The notes under the pieces: generated by a model
The model's input: the letters and a program-made list of their open reading frames with translations, nothing else
What the model was told of the DNA's origin: nothing
Databases searched by the model: none
Program-made: the position numbers and the translations under genes
Part shown: positions 55,270-64,000 of the stretch, in pieces
Layout of the letters: the number at the start of each line of letters is the position of its first letter
Position numbering within the stretch: position 1 is the first letter of the stretch
Source: Topomyia yanbarensis
Lineage: Eukaryota > Arthropoda > Insecta > Diptera > Culicidae
Assembly (NCBI RefSeq): GCF_030247195.1
Contig: NC_080671.1
Span: forward strand, 210,770,361-210,834,360
Direction: 5' to 3'
Length of the DNA: 64,000 nucleotides

Positions 55270-56320
55270 TCAGAATTTTAAAATATTCGTCATATAACTT
55301 TAAATTTGAAGCGATGACCTACACATTTTAATACACCAATCGATTGTAATTGATGGCGGCTACAATTTCTGAACAAACATATTTATATATATTCTCCAAA
55401 AAACAGCCAAAAGTACGTAGAAGTACAGAAATTTCATTTAGTTGGCAAATAACGTCGAATTCAAAGCGATGGCCTATACCTTTTTATATACCAATCGATT
55501 ATAATTGGTTTTGGTTACAATTTCTGGAAGAACGATTTTTATATTTTCTCAAAAAATAGACAAAAGTACGTAGAACTACAGTAATTTAATTTAGTTGACA
55601 AATAACTTCAAGTATTCAAAGCTATCACCTATGCAATTTATACACCAATCGATTGTAATTGATTTTGGCTACAATTTCTGAAAGAACAAATTTTTATATT
55701 TTCTCAAAAAATCGCCAAAAATACGCACAAGTACAGAAATTTCATTTAGTGGGTAAACAACGTCGAATTCTAAGGGATGATTTATACTTTTTTATACACC
55801 AATCGATTGTAATTGATGGCGGCTACAATTTCTGAAAGAACACATTTTTATATTTTCTCAAAAAATAGACAAAATACGTAGAAGTACGGAAATTTGATTT
55901 AGTTGGCAAATAAGGTCAAATTCAAAGTGATGACCTACACTTTTATATATATACCAATCGATTGTAATTGATTTCGGCTACAATTGTTGCAAGATAAACT
56001 TTTTATATTTTCTTTAAAAAAACGACAAAAATACGTAGAAGTACAGAAATTTCGTTTGATTGGCAAATAACTGCAAATTAAAAAGTGTGACCTACACTAT
56101 TTGCACACCAATCTATTGTAATTGATGGCGGCTACAATTTTTGAAAGAACAATTGTTTATATTTTCTCAAAAATTAGCCGAAAATACGTAGAAGCACGGA
56201 AATTTTATTTAGTTTGCAAATAAAGTCGAATTCCAAGGTATGATTAATACTTTATTGTACACTAATCGATTGTAATTGATTTCAGATACAATTACTTATT
56301 TTGTATTTCGAGGGAAAATT
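55270..56320 (+). repeat. Array of ~154 bp repeats inside the foldback
   Basis: ACACCAATCGATTGTAATTG or a close variant occurs near 55333, 55489, 55641, 55796, 55951, 56105 and 56257, i.e. seven monomers at 152-156 bp. Each contains GGCTACAATTTCTG, TTTTCTCAAAAAA, ACGTAGAAGTAC and TTAGTTGGCAAAT. Two inverted monomers lie at 57430-57790. Confidence 0.85.
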
Positions 56321-56325
56321 TTCAG

Positions 56326-56545
56326 AAGGACCTAAGAAACATTGACAGCCTCCATTTTTTTGCTCTATTTTTCGAATATTACAACATATCTATAAAATTT
56401 TCCACTACCTTTCTAGTACAGACCAAAAGATTACGGTATTGACTAGCGTAATATACAAAGAGCAAAAGGATAAATGTAAACAAGACTTAGTCCTTAACCG
56501 AATAGAACGTCTCAACAAAATTATTATTGCAGTGTAAAAGCCAAC
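56326..56545. mobile_element. Diverged MITE, family G
   Basis: GAAAATTTTCAGAAGGACCT then AAGAAACATTGACAGCCTCC resembles the terminus at 32750, and GTACAGACCAAAAGATTACG resembles the interior TACATATCGAAAGCCGACGG. Confidence 0.5.
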
Positions 56546-56689
56546 TATCAATATGTATTTGAGTGGAAAATCTGGACATACTGTTATCTCAGCTGTTGAT
56601 AGTTAACGCTCGGGAAGTCGCGCAAATGGCTCACTGAACTAGCACCCGCTGGCGCCCTAAGAAGATTGTAGGCAAAGAGAATCTCATCA

Positions 56690-56870
56690 TGGGGATGGGC
56701 ATAGCGTAGTTGGTAAATCGAATGCCTTGTACGTAGCTCAACTGGGATCGATTCCGCACCCCGTACATAGGCTTTGAGATCTTTTTAAAATATAATCTTC
56801 TAACCCGATAACAGAGGCGAATGATTCTAAAGTTAAAACCTCTATAAACAAAACAAAATCCCGCCATGAG
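56690..56870 (+). mobile_element. tRNA-derived SINE, second family
   Basis: GGCATAGCGTAGTTGGTAAA carries an A-box pattern, and ACTGGGATCGATTCC is a B box at the expected ~35 bp distance. The remainder to AAACAAAACAAAA is a short tRNA-unrelated body with an A-rich end. It lies in the centre of the foldback, so it inserted later. Confidence 0.65.
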
Positions 56871-58765
56871 GTTCTATTGAAAATTTAACCCAGAATTACA
56901 CTACTGTCGATGCCACAAATACAACCGAATAATTTAACATCTATGAAACGCAAGACTGCCAGGTGGCCACATTTTTCTGTGTATGAGTACGGTTATCATT
57001 TTCCTTCGATAAAACCGCTTTATCGGAGAACATGAAGAAGAAAAACATTAACAAATGACATAATCGACTTTGTTACCGATCCTGATGTCAGAAATTTTTT
57101 AAACATACTCGTCCTGATGGTTATGTTTACTTCCAGGGTCCCGGACACCATGTTTAATTTAACAACTAAAAAAACTAATACACCTAAAAGTGACAAATGC
57201 TCCCACCTTTGATTCTCTTCGTCTTGGATGAAACGCATAATTTTTCAATCCAGTTGATATGATACTTCTCATTCTTGAAGACCGAAGACCCATCGGCGAC
57301 CAAATGGAGGGTATTATTGCGATGAATTTTTTTCCTCTTAGAAATGACTACAGTGATCAAAAATCGGAGGGAGTAAGGTCTGATGAGAATAGTGGTTAAG
57401 AGAGTATTTCCCAAATTATGTTACATGAATTCAAAGTTATATGCCAACTATTTGAAATTGCTGTACTTCTTTGTATTTTGTCAATTTTTGGATAAAATAT
57501 AAAAATGTGTTCCTTCAGAAATTGTAGCCAAAATCAATTACAATCGATTGGTATATAAAATGGTATAGGCCATCACTTTTAATTTGACGTTATTTGCCAA
57601 CTAAATGAAATTTCCGTACTTCTACGTACTTTTGGCTATTTTTTTGAGAAAATATAAAAATGTGTTCTGCAGAAATTGTAGCCGCCATCAATTACAATCG
57701 ATTGGTATATTAAAATGTATAGGTCACCGCTTCAAATTTAAAGTTATATGACAAATATTTTAAAATTCTGAACTTCTTCGTATTTACTGAATCGTCCTAA
57801 CACACTCTATTATTTAGTAACTTACATACAATATTGTGTTTCTCCACGTTTGTGCAAACATTTTGATATAATGATATCCATGTATAATATGTAGAACTAT
57901 TGAGTAAACAGGTAATTTTCACACCGTAAAACTAACAAGTCGCAAAGAATTTCAATCAACCGTATGCCACGTACATTGTAAAAATCCTATCTCCTAAAAA
58001 CTCGAAAAAGTATAGTAATTTTTGAAAATCTACTATTTATTGCATATATTACAAGTCTAGAAGCTCTAAGGATTGCATTGGTGTAAGGAAAATTGAAATT
58101 GGTTGACAAAACGGTCGTGATACGATTGTTTGAACGGAAAAACTCATTTCGTCTGTACTGACTCTCAATTACTGTTTTTACAATTACTTCAGATATACAA
58201 ATTTGTTTTCCATCATTCTTTCTTCACTGTTTTTATAAAAGATTTACCTATCCAATGGTGAAGAAAGAATTAAAATTGGTGAGCAAACAGCTAAGATATG
58301 GCAAGTAAAAGAAGCGTTCCCATTTTTTTCTCACTGACTTTGTTATACTCTTTTTACTGTAACTTACGGTGGACAGCTCTATTCTTCTATTTTTTAATTT
58401 GACGTATTCACAAAAGACATGTCTTTCTATTGGTGAAGACATTTAAAATCGATTATGTAACGGCTGAGATATGACCGGTCAAAGTAAGCGTTCCCATTTT
58501 TTTAGACCCCCTTGGTAGTCCGCGTAACTTTTTACCCCCTTGGTATTCCGAGTGTTAAATAATGGTCTGATTAGTTTAAAATTTTCAGAGAATGCTTTGA
58601 ATTATTCTACTTTTAGAAAATAGGCTTGGTACCAACACATGAAACTTTGTAAGTTGTTCAAATTTCGTGAAAACTTGGTTACTTTCCCATTTAAGACTTT
58701 TTTGATAGTATCTAACAGGGAAAACATATGAAAATTGTGAGGTATACGAAAGCAATTTAAAAAAA

Positions 58766-58855
58766 AATACCCTCAGAGGCAGGATTCAAACCTGCAACCT
58801 TTGGGACTCCGGCTCAATGCACAAACCCTTTTACTATCGCTGGGCTATGATGACG
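58766..58855 (-). ncRNA. tRNA-like sequence, probable SINE head or tRNA pseudogene
   Basis: On the minus strand TAGCCCAGCGATAGTAAAAG resembles an A box region and GGTTTGAATCC (58786-58796) is a perfect B box, with a T-arm-like GCAGGTTTGAATCCTGC (58783-58799). A T9 run follows (58756-58765 on the + strand as A tract), a pol III stop. The D and acceptor arms do not pair as a standard tRNA, so a functional tRNA is unlikely. Confidence 0.5.
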
Positions 58856-59565
58856 TCCCAGAACGAACACATGATTATCGCATTGACGACAGTGATCGCC
58901 ATCCGTCATCATCATTATCGCCGCGACCGATAGAGGTTACTCTATCTTGGGCCGCCAGTCGTCAGTCTACTTGAACGCCTACCGCACGGGGGTATTCCTC
59001 GATTGCACACACAACCAGCTAGTGTGTCATGAAGTCGACCACCAGGTTCTCTGCTGAGCATAACAGCAGCTAGTCTCTCTTTCAGGATTCGCGCTACATG
59101 TCCAGTCCCATGTGGTCTGCCGTGTTTTATCAACCATACAGTGTCAGTATATTTGTAAATTTGGTACAGCTCGTGGTTCATGCGTCTGCGCCATTCTCCA
59201 CCTTTTATTGTCTCACCGTAAATTAATATTCCAAGCAAAATATTTGAAGCTAATGCATTTTTGGCTAAGCAGGTTTTCTACCTATAAACAATCAAGCTAC
59301 TTAAATTTGCCATTCGAAAGATTATCCCAAACCTAACTTTCGAACCAACCTTTCAAAGGTGCGCTAAACACAATTTGAAATCTGAGGGTTATGATTAGTT
59401 CCTTATCTCGAGATCAATTTCTATGTAAGCGTTTTAATGTTAGTATTTTATTTATTCCTGATTCGAGTTAATAACTATGGAATCTAGATTTACAGATCAG
59501 TTTCAAGGTCAATATATTCCTAAAGTTTTCCAAAAGTCCTCATAATGACTAAAATAATAGGTTGT
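58856..59565. other. Unassigned sequence
   Basis: 58880-59240 is more GC-balanced (CGCCGCGACCGATAGAGG, GCACGGGGGTATTCCTCG) with a 98-codon minus frame that I do not recognise. It might be the body attached to the tRNA-like head. The rest is AT-rich. Confidence 0.35.
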
Positions 59566-59569
59566 TGAT

Positions 59570-59825
59570 GTATTGAAACATAGAAGGATATCTAACAAAG
59601 AGAGAATCTCATTGTGTACTTTCTCTTTTGTCAATTATTCAGTCATTATTACGTTGGCCCCTAAACTATTTGGATACTATGCTAGCTCAATCATCATTCG
59701 TATTAGAAAATAATTGAAAAGTGTTGTAATGGCACCGCAACAATCAAAAAATAAAGTAAAAAAGAGAGTCTCTCTTTCTTAGATACGTCTACTTGGAAAA
59801 GTGCTAGAGAGATAACTTAATCAGC
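59570..59825. mobile_element. Diverged MITE, family G
   Basis: AAAGAGAGAATCTCATTG at the left and AAGAGAGTCTCTCTTTCTTA then GATACGTC at the right, related to 32748-33003 in interior layout (TTATTACG, GTGTTGTAATGGC). Confidence 0.5.
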
Positions 59826-60177
59826 ATCTCTACAAATTTTTCATCAAACGAAATCATTTAGATTGGGGGGGGGGGGTGTTTTACCACAAAAGATTCGTAT
59901 TAGTGTTCTCGACAGAAGCTAACAGCTAACTTGTGATCAATATAGTCTCTGTATTATAGAGTCCCGTACAGAGGAATGCGCAAAACCGCATAAAATTATG
60001 ACTACTTCTTTGTTTCGGGTACCCACAGTTTTTACTGTAACTTTGAGTGACTTCAACCGAGTTACACAATAAATTCATAAGGAGTGAATAGAAAACCTAC
60101 TGTTTCGTAGTATATATCATTTTATTTATAATACTCTTCCATGTAATTTATTGTACATTGTTACAAAAAGTATAATA
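59826..60177. other. Unassigned sequence
   Basis: Contains a G10 run at 59866 and no recognised gene. Confidence 0.35.
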
Positions 60178-61680
60178 AAGCATAAGCATAAGCATAAGAG
60201 ATCGCCCGTAGTTGCTACTCCGTTATTGACCAGAACCAAATTAGGTTGCAAAATGTTGATTGGAACAACATGCTTGGGAATAACATGATGAGCCACATTG
60301 TACAATCTATTCCGATCCCTGCATGCTGATCAATACCGACGCCGGCTACGTCCGAATGCAGATCTTCTGGGAAAGGAAGGAATGTTAGTCCGATACATGT
60401 TGCTACTAGAGACCGAGGAATCCTCTGCATCTCCACATGTATCACGGGAAGGGGAGAGTTGTTAGTAAGTGTGCCAATAGCGTTATCATGTAATAATTGC
60501 TCTGGGCAGCCGGCTGCCGAGAATTTGGGAAATTTATCATTTGTTGTATTAATACGAATAGCAAAATAAGCAACTTGAACTCCGGATAGCCGGCTAAGGA
60601 GCACTGCTTATATTTTTTAATAATATTCAATCACGCGACGAATTTATTCGTGGTTTCTATCGTGTCGGTGCTGATTTTACCCGGCGATCGTTTGAATAAA
60701 ATGAGGAATCTTATACCGAAGGTTCATCAGACTCTTCCATAGGTGTCGCGGAGTTGGTAGTTTGGAAGGAAATAGGGTCTAGGATTCGCTCCAAGCAAGC
60801 GATGCGACCTGTAAAGCATAGTTTATTAGGGATCATCCATAAATGACGTAGCATTTTTTGAGCAATTTTTACCAGCCCCCTCCCCCATCGTAGCATTTCG
60901 TCACAAACCTCTAAATACCCCCTGGTAATTACGTAGCTTGACGGTAACTCTCCCCCCCCCCCCCTGTCCCCGTGATTTTTTTAAATAAAAACCGATGTTA
61001 GTTATTCCCCTTTGAAAAAGCTACATAGCCTGACATGACCCCCTACCCTCCAGTCGTCACACATCATCACAAAATGCAAAACTCTCCTCTCCCCCATATA
61101 ATGCTACGTCATTTATGGATGATCCCTTAGTTTGTAGTTCAGTTAGTTTTCGAAAACACGATCGCTCGAAAAAGATCTTGTTAAGTTTTTTGTTCTTCTA
61201 AAATCTGGGTAGCCGGCTACCGAGAGTATCCTATGTTTTCTAAACAAAAGCAATTTCAACTCCACACAGCCGATCGTGGGAGTATTGCCCAGAAAAACTA
61301 ATCTTATCTGCTTAATGGGCCGGATCACTATTTATTGCGACATTGTTTAGACTAACTTCGCTATTCCTTCTCTACGATATATTTTTTGGGTTGCAAACTA
61401 TCGAGTGATAACACGTTATACAAAGAGTTATGATAGCTCTAGATGTTATAAATCAGCGAAAGTGTTTCCTATTTCTAATATCGGATTGTTTGTGAAATAC
61501 ATGTATACGAACGATTATATCGAACATTGAAGGGAAATACAAAGGATCGTTAACCTGATGGACGGGCTTGTTACCAGAAACGGAACTTGAAATTAGATTC
61601 ATTAAAACAGACGCGGCGAATTTTCAGTACGTATTGATCCGCGTTCATCGATACTACTCAAATTAAAGTCTTATTGGAGC
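60178..61680 (-). repeat. Composite repeat K, copy 2
   Basis: Partner of 51731-52789. It carries a 298 bp MITE (60829-61126) and ~150 bp more around it (60800-61260) that are missing from copy 1, which looks deleted there. Left end is (AGCATA)n then GAGATCGCCCGTAGTTGC. Confidence 0.65.
60829..61126. mobile_element. MITE with TTA duplication
   Basis: GGGATCATCCATAAATGACG at the left is mirrored by CGTCATTTATGGATGATCCC at the right. TTA flanks both ends (60826-60828, 61127-61129). The interior is C-rich with a C12-13 run at ~60952. The TWA target suggests a PIF/Harbinger-type helper. Confidence 0.85.
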
Positions 61681-61689
61681 TGATTATTC

Positions 61690-61955
61690 ACTTACCAATA
61701 GCTTTTTCAATATAATAAACTTTCCCCAAAAGTTGAACAAAATCTATTTTCACACATCGTCGAACCTCCTGTGTATTGAAAATGTCCAAAACTATTGATT
61801 GTCAACTACCAATAACTTTCCCTTCAATATAAAACACTCCCGAAAAGTTGACAAAAAATTCGATTTTGACACATCGTCGGACCCCCCCCCCCCCCTTTGC
61901 TTAGAAAATGTCCAAAACTATTGATTTTCAACTGCCAACAACATGTCCTTCAATA
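61690..61955 (-). repeat. Family W repeat, inverted copies
   Basis: AAAATGTCCAAAACTATTGATT occurs near 61780 and 61905 with CCTTCAATAT and GACACATCGTCGGACC between, the reverse complement of the 41400 array. A C13 run interrupts it at ~61886. Confidence 0.65.
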
Positions 61956-62039
61956 GTTATTTATTTCCAAACAATTGAAATTTAACCGCATCAACTTCAA
62001 CTCCAATAAACGGGAAAGTAACGCAAAATGTATCGCGAT

Positions 62040-62163
62040 AACCACCGATGAATTATCGACGATGACGATGAATCCGACGATACATTATCGTTAACGGAGT
62101 TTCCGATGACGTTGACGGGTGGTTAACGTTATCGACGATGACGATTAATTATCGATTAACAAC
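62040..62163. repeat. ATCGACGATGACGA simple-sequence block
   Basis: ATTATCGACGATGACGATGA, GTTATCGACGATGACGATTA and related words (TATCGTTAAC, GATTAAC) are repeated in ~120 bp. Confidence 0.6.
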
Positions 62164-62336
62164 TCTGAACCTTAAGGTTCGCCCAGGTTAAGTCTTCGGT
62201 ACGGAGCAATACCTCGACCTAGGAACTTCTAGCATGTTGTTAGTCGCCTCTTACGACATGGGAGCAGTTCCCAGAGGTTCTATTCTTGGCTGAAATAGTG
62301 CAAAAAGATTTCAGCCCGCCGGACACCACACGGCTT
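62164..62336 (-). repeat. Dispersed repeat D, copy 2
   Basis: Reverse complement of 26125-26351, from CCTTAAGGTT to ACACCACACGGCTT, with the 42 bp segment single. Confidence 0.65.
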
Positions 62337-62752
62337 ATTGTTACAAAAAGTATAATAAACTGAATAAAGTGTCTTGTTTAGTCAATTAAAATATTTTGCC
62401 AAAATATTATTTTTAGCTACACTAATACTCTTCTTGCATGTTCTTCGAAAGGAGAATGTTCGTTTACTTTGCACGATTGGTGATTTGCGGCAAAACCAAA
62501 ATTAGTCATGCGACACCTATGATTCAGCTCATGAACTGGCAAAGTGATACAGTTTGCTTTTTTTCGCCCGCAAGTGAGTCGTAGCTTACAACAAAAATTC
62601 TATTTTCTTCTCGGAAAAAGCTTGCCACTGCCAAAATATTAATGAAACGGGTAAGAAATTTTGTTTTATTTGCAATTGTTCTGATCTTACAGCCATTTGC
62701 AACTATTTGGCTCATACATTTCTTCGAAATGTAATCGGGGTATCATTATGAA
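62337..62752. other. Unassigned AT-rich sequence
   Basis: No gene or repeat recognised. Confidence 0.4.
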
Positions 62753-62768
62753 TATAAAAAATCGTTCC

Positions 62769-63316
62769 TTGAGCTTGAGCTTGTGCGACCACCCCTGGCT
62801 CCTGCTCCTACTCCGTTATCGATCGGGACTAGCTGAAGTTGCACAGGGAATCAGTAGATAATTATGCTTGGGAGTAGCGAAACATCTTTCAATGTGCAAC
62901 TCCTGGTAACCCTAAAGTGTTTTTGATCAATACCGGCGCGGGCCAGGCCCGAACGTAAATCGCGGAAGGAAAGGGAAGGAATGTTTAGTCCGATACTTGC
63001 TTTTGCTAGAGGCCGTATATACTACTGTGCACTCCACAAGTTTCACGGGAGGAGGGATATTTTTGTTAGTAAGAGTATAGAAGTTCTTCTTTACCGACGT
63101 CAGAGAGGTGATTCCACTACCTGGACTAGATATCGATCCACCAATTTCATGGACCGGGGGGAACAACGGCTTTACTTCCCTTCCGAAGGAAGACGTGACC
63201 ACAGATTTTTTCACCTCAGAAAAATCTCAACGACCTTGGCTGGAATTGAACCCAGGCCAACTGGAATGAGAGGCGGTCACGCTTACCGCTCAACCACCGG
63301 CGCCGTCAATTGTGGT
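62769..63316 (-). mobile_element. tRNA-derived SINE (family S), full length, 16 bp TSD
   Basis: TATAAAAAATCGTTCC flanks it at 62753-62768 and 63317-63332. On the minus strand the head shows an A box (GGTTGAGCGGTAAGCG) and B box GGGTTCAATTCC in a tRNA-like arrangement, then a ~430 bp body and a GAGCTCAAG-type tail (TTGAGC repeats on + at 62769). The 548 bp copy is the best reference for the family. Frames on either strand are not genes. Confidence 0.9.
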
Positions 63317-63332
63317 TATAAAAAATCGTTCC

Positions 63333-63585
63333 ATAAATAAAGTTCCAACTCGAAACCAAGACCCAATCAGTACCAATGTCAAACTCCTTCATATTTTGGA
63401 CTACGTAGGAGATTCAGTGAAGACTATCAGAGAGAAGGGTCGGCTGTGTATGATACAAACCTGACACTTTCCTATCGAGTTCTTGTCGACCGGTCTCACG
63501 AACATTAATGAAGTTTCCTGGTTGAAAACAATCCCATTTATTTTTGCCGTCTTTGTTTATTATTTTCCACCAGCTTGTGATGTAG
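63333..63585. other. Unassigned sequence
   Basis: No gene or repeat recognised. Confidence 0.4.
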
Positions 63586-63908
63586 TAGGGTGATGAGCCT
63601 ATTTGCACCATGTTTCTATTATCACCCTACCCATTTGAAGCCGTTGGTTAGAGCAGTGTCTGCCATCTTTGTTCAACGCATTGAGTCAAATGGTAGCGCA
63701 ACAATAGGGGCACTCGATTCGAGTTTTCATTGTGCTCAAACACGAGAATTTTACTGTTTTCAACGCATTTATGTTATTATATTGGTTCTTAACAACGAAG
63801 CAAAGCGGTTCATGTCAATTTTTACGCATTCCATTGATTTTAAGGCAAGAAATTACCGAATTAGTGAGGCACCTTGCTTAGTATGGTGAAAATAGGCTCA
63901 TCACCCTA
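63586..63908. mobile_element. MITE, family V, complete
   Basis: TAGGGTGATGAGCCTATTT at the left and AAATAGGCTCATCACCCTA at the right, ~19 bp inverted repeats including a TA that is probably the target duplication. 323 bp; the interrupted relative is at 35704-36459. Confidence 0.85.
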
Positions 63909-64000
63909 TTTGCGTCATGTGGCGTGTACATACATTAGCCGTAGCAAAGTCTATTAGCCGGATATATTCTTTCCTCGCGCGATCTGGAGAGTTTCATGAA

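Larger units (their letters stand above)
54516..58554. mobile_element. 4.04 kb TTAA-flanked foldback element
   Basis: CACTCGGAATACCAAGGGGG at 54516 is inverted at the right end (CCTTGGTATTCCGAGTG to 58554), with TTAA at 54512-54515 and 58555-58558. Arms of roughly 950-1,050 bp are inverted copies (for example GACCGGTCATATCTCAGCCG). TTAA duplication and a CAC-type terminus fit a piggyBac-like family (inference). No transposase: the centre holds a repeat array, a MITE and a SINE. Confidence 0.8.

Noticed and set aside
58766..58855. Functional tRNA gene
   Set aside because: B box and T-arm are good, but acceptor and D arms do not pair.

Overview
The window reads as a transposon-saturated segment of an insect nuclear genome, most likely a culicine (Aedes-type) mosquito. 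This is an inference from the repeat repertoire: an I-type non-LTR element with RNase H, a Juan/Jockey-like element, a CR1-like element, tRNA-derived SINEs with short-repeat tails, and many MITEs. The species cannot be named from the sequence. There is no prokaryotic gene organisation and almost no host coding sequence. Two host signals stand out: a decayed tandem array of replication-dependent histone H3 genes (about 11.8-16.9 kb) and one 5' coding exon of a SAP-domain protein (28594-28753, + strand) ending in a splice donor.

Layout. 1-2.7 kb: intergenic, degenerate repeats. 2.7-11.4 kb: a dispersed repeat R, split by a TTAA-flanked hairpin MITE and by a second insertion that carries a full-length 6.07 kb I-type element (3752-9816, 14 bp target-site duplication, TSD); an uninterrupted R lies at 26.7-27.6 kb. 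11.8-16.9 kb: four decayed H3 units with histone 3' stem-loops. Unit 1 is split inside its stem-loop by a 1.35 kb palindromic insert with an A39 tail and a 12 bp TSD. 17.0-25.96 kb: a second, diverged I-type element on the minus strand, itself interrupted by a CR1-like element (21112-23828). 26-34 kb: MITEs, SINEs, repeat R copy 2 and the SAP exon. 34-39 kb: MITEs and a 1.9 kb TA-flanked foldback. 39.1-39.9 kb: long TA microsatellites around a small element carrying a minisatellite. 40-47 kb: mostly anonymous AT-rich repeat debris. 47.4-51.75 kb: a broken Juan/Jockey-like element with a 336 bp tandem 5' array. 51.7-54.5 kb: repeat debris and unidentified sequence. 54.5-58.55 kb: a 4 kb TTAA-flanked foldback with an internal array of about 154 bp repeats. 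58.6-64 kb: SINEs, MITEs and a tRNA-like sequence.

How parts relate. The I-type elements encode a gag-like nucleic-acid-binding ORF1 and an endonuclease/RT/RNase H ORF2. Neither copy has an unbroken ORF2, although copy 1 is broken only at two simple-repeat tracts. Long TSDs and A-rich or short-repeat tails show that several insertions used target-primed reverse transcription. TIR elements with TA, TWA or TTAA duplications indicate cut-and-paste families active in trans. Nested relations give a partial insertion order. Coordinates of degenerate repeats are approximate.
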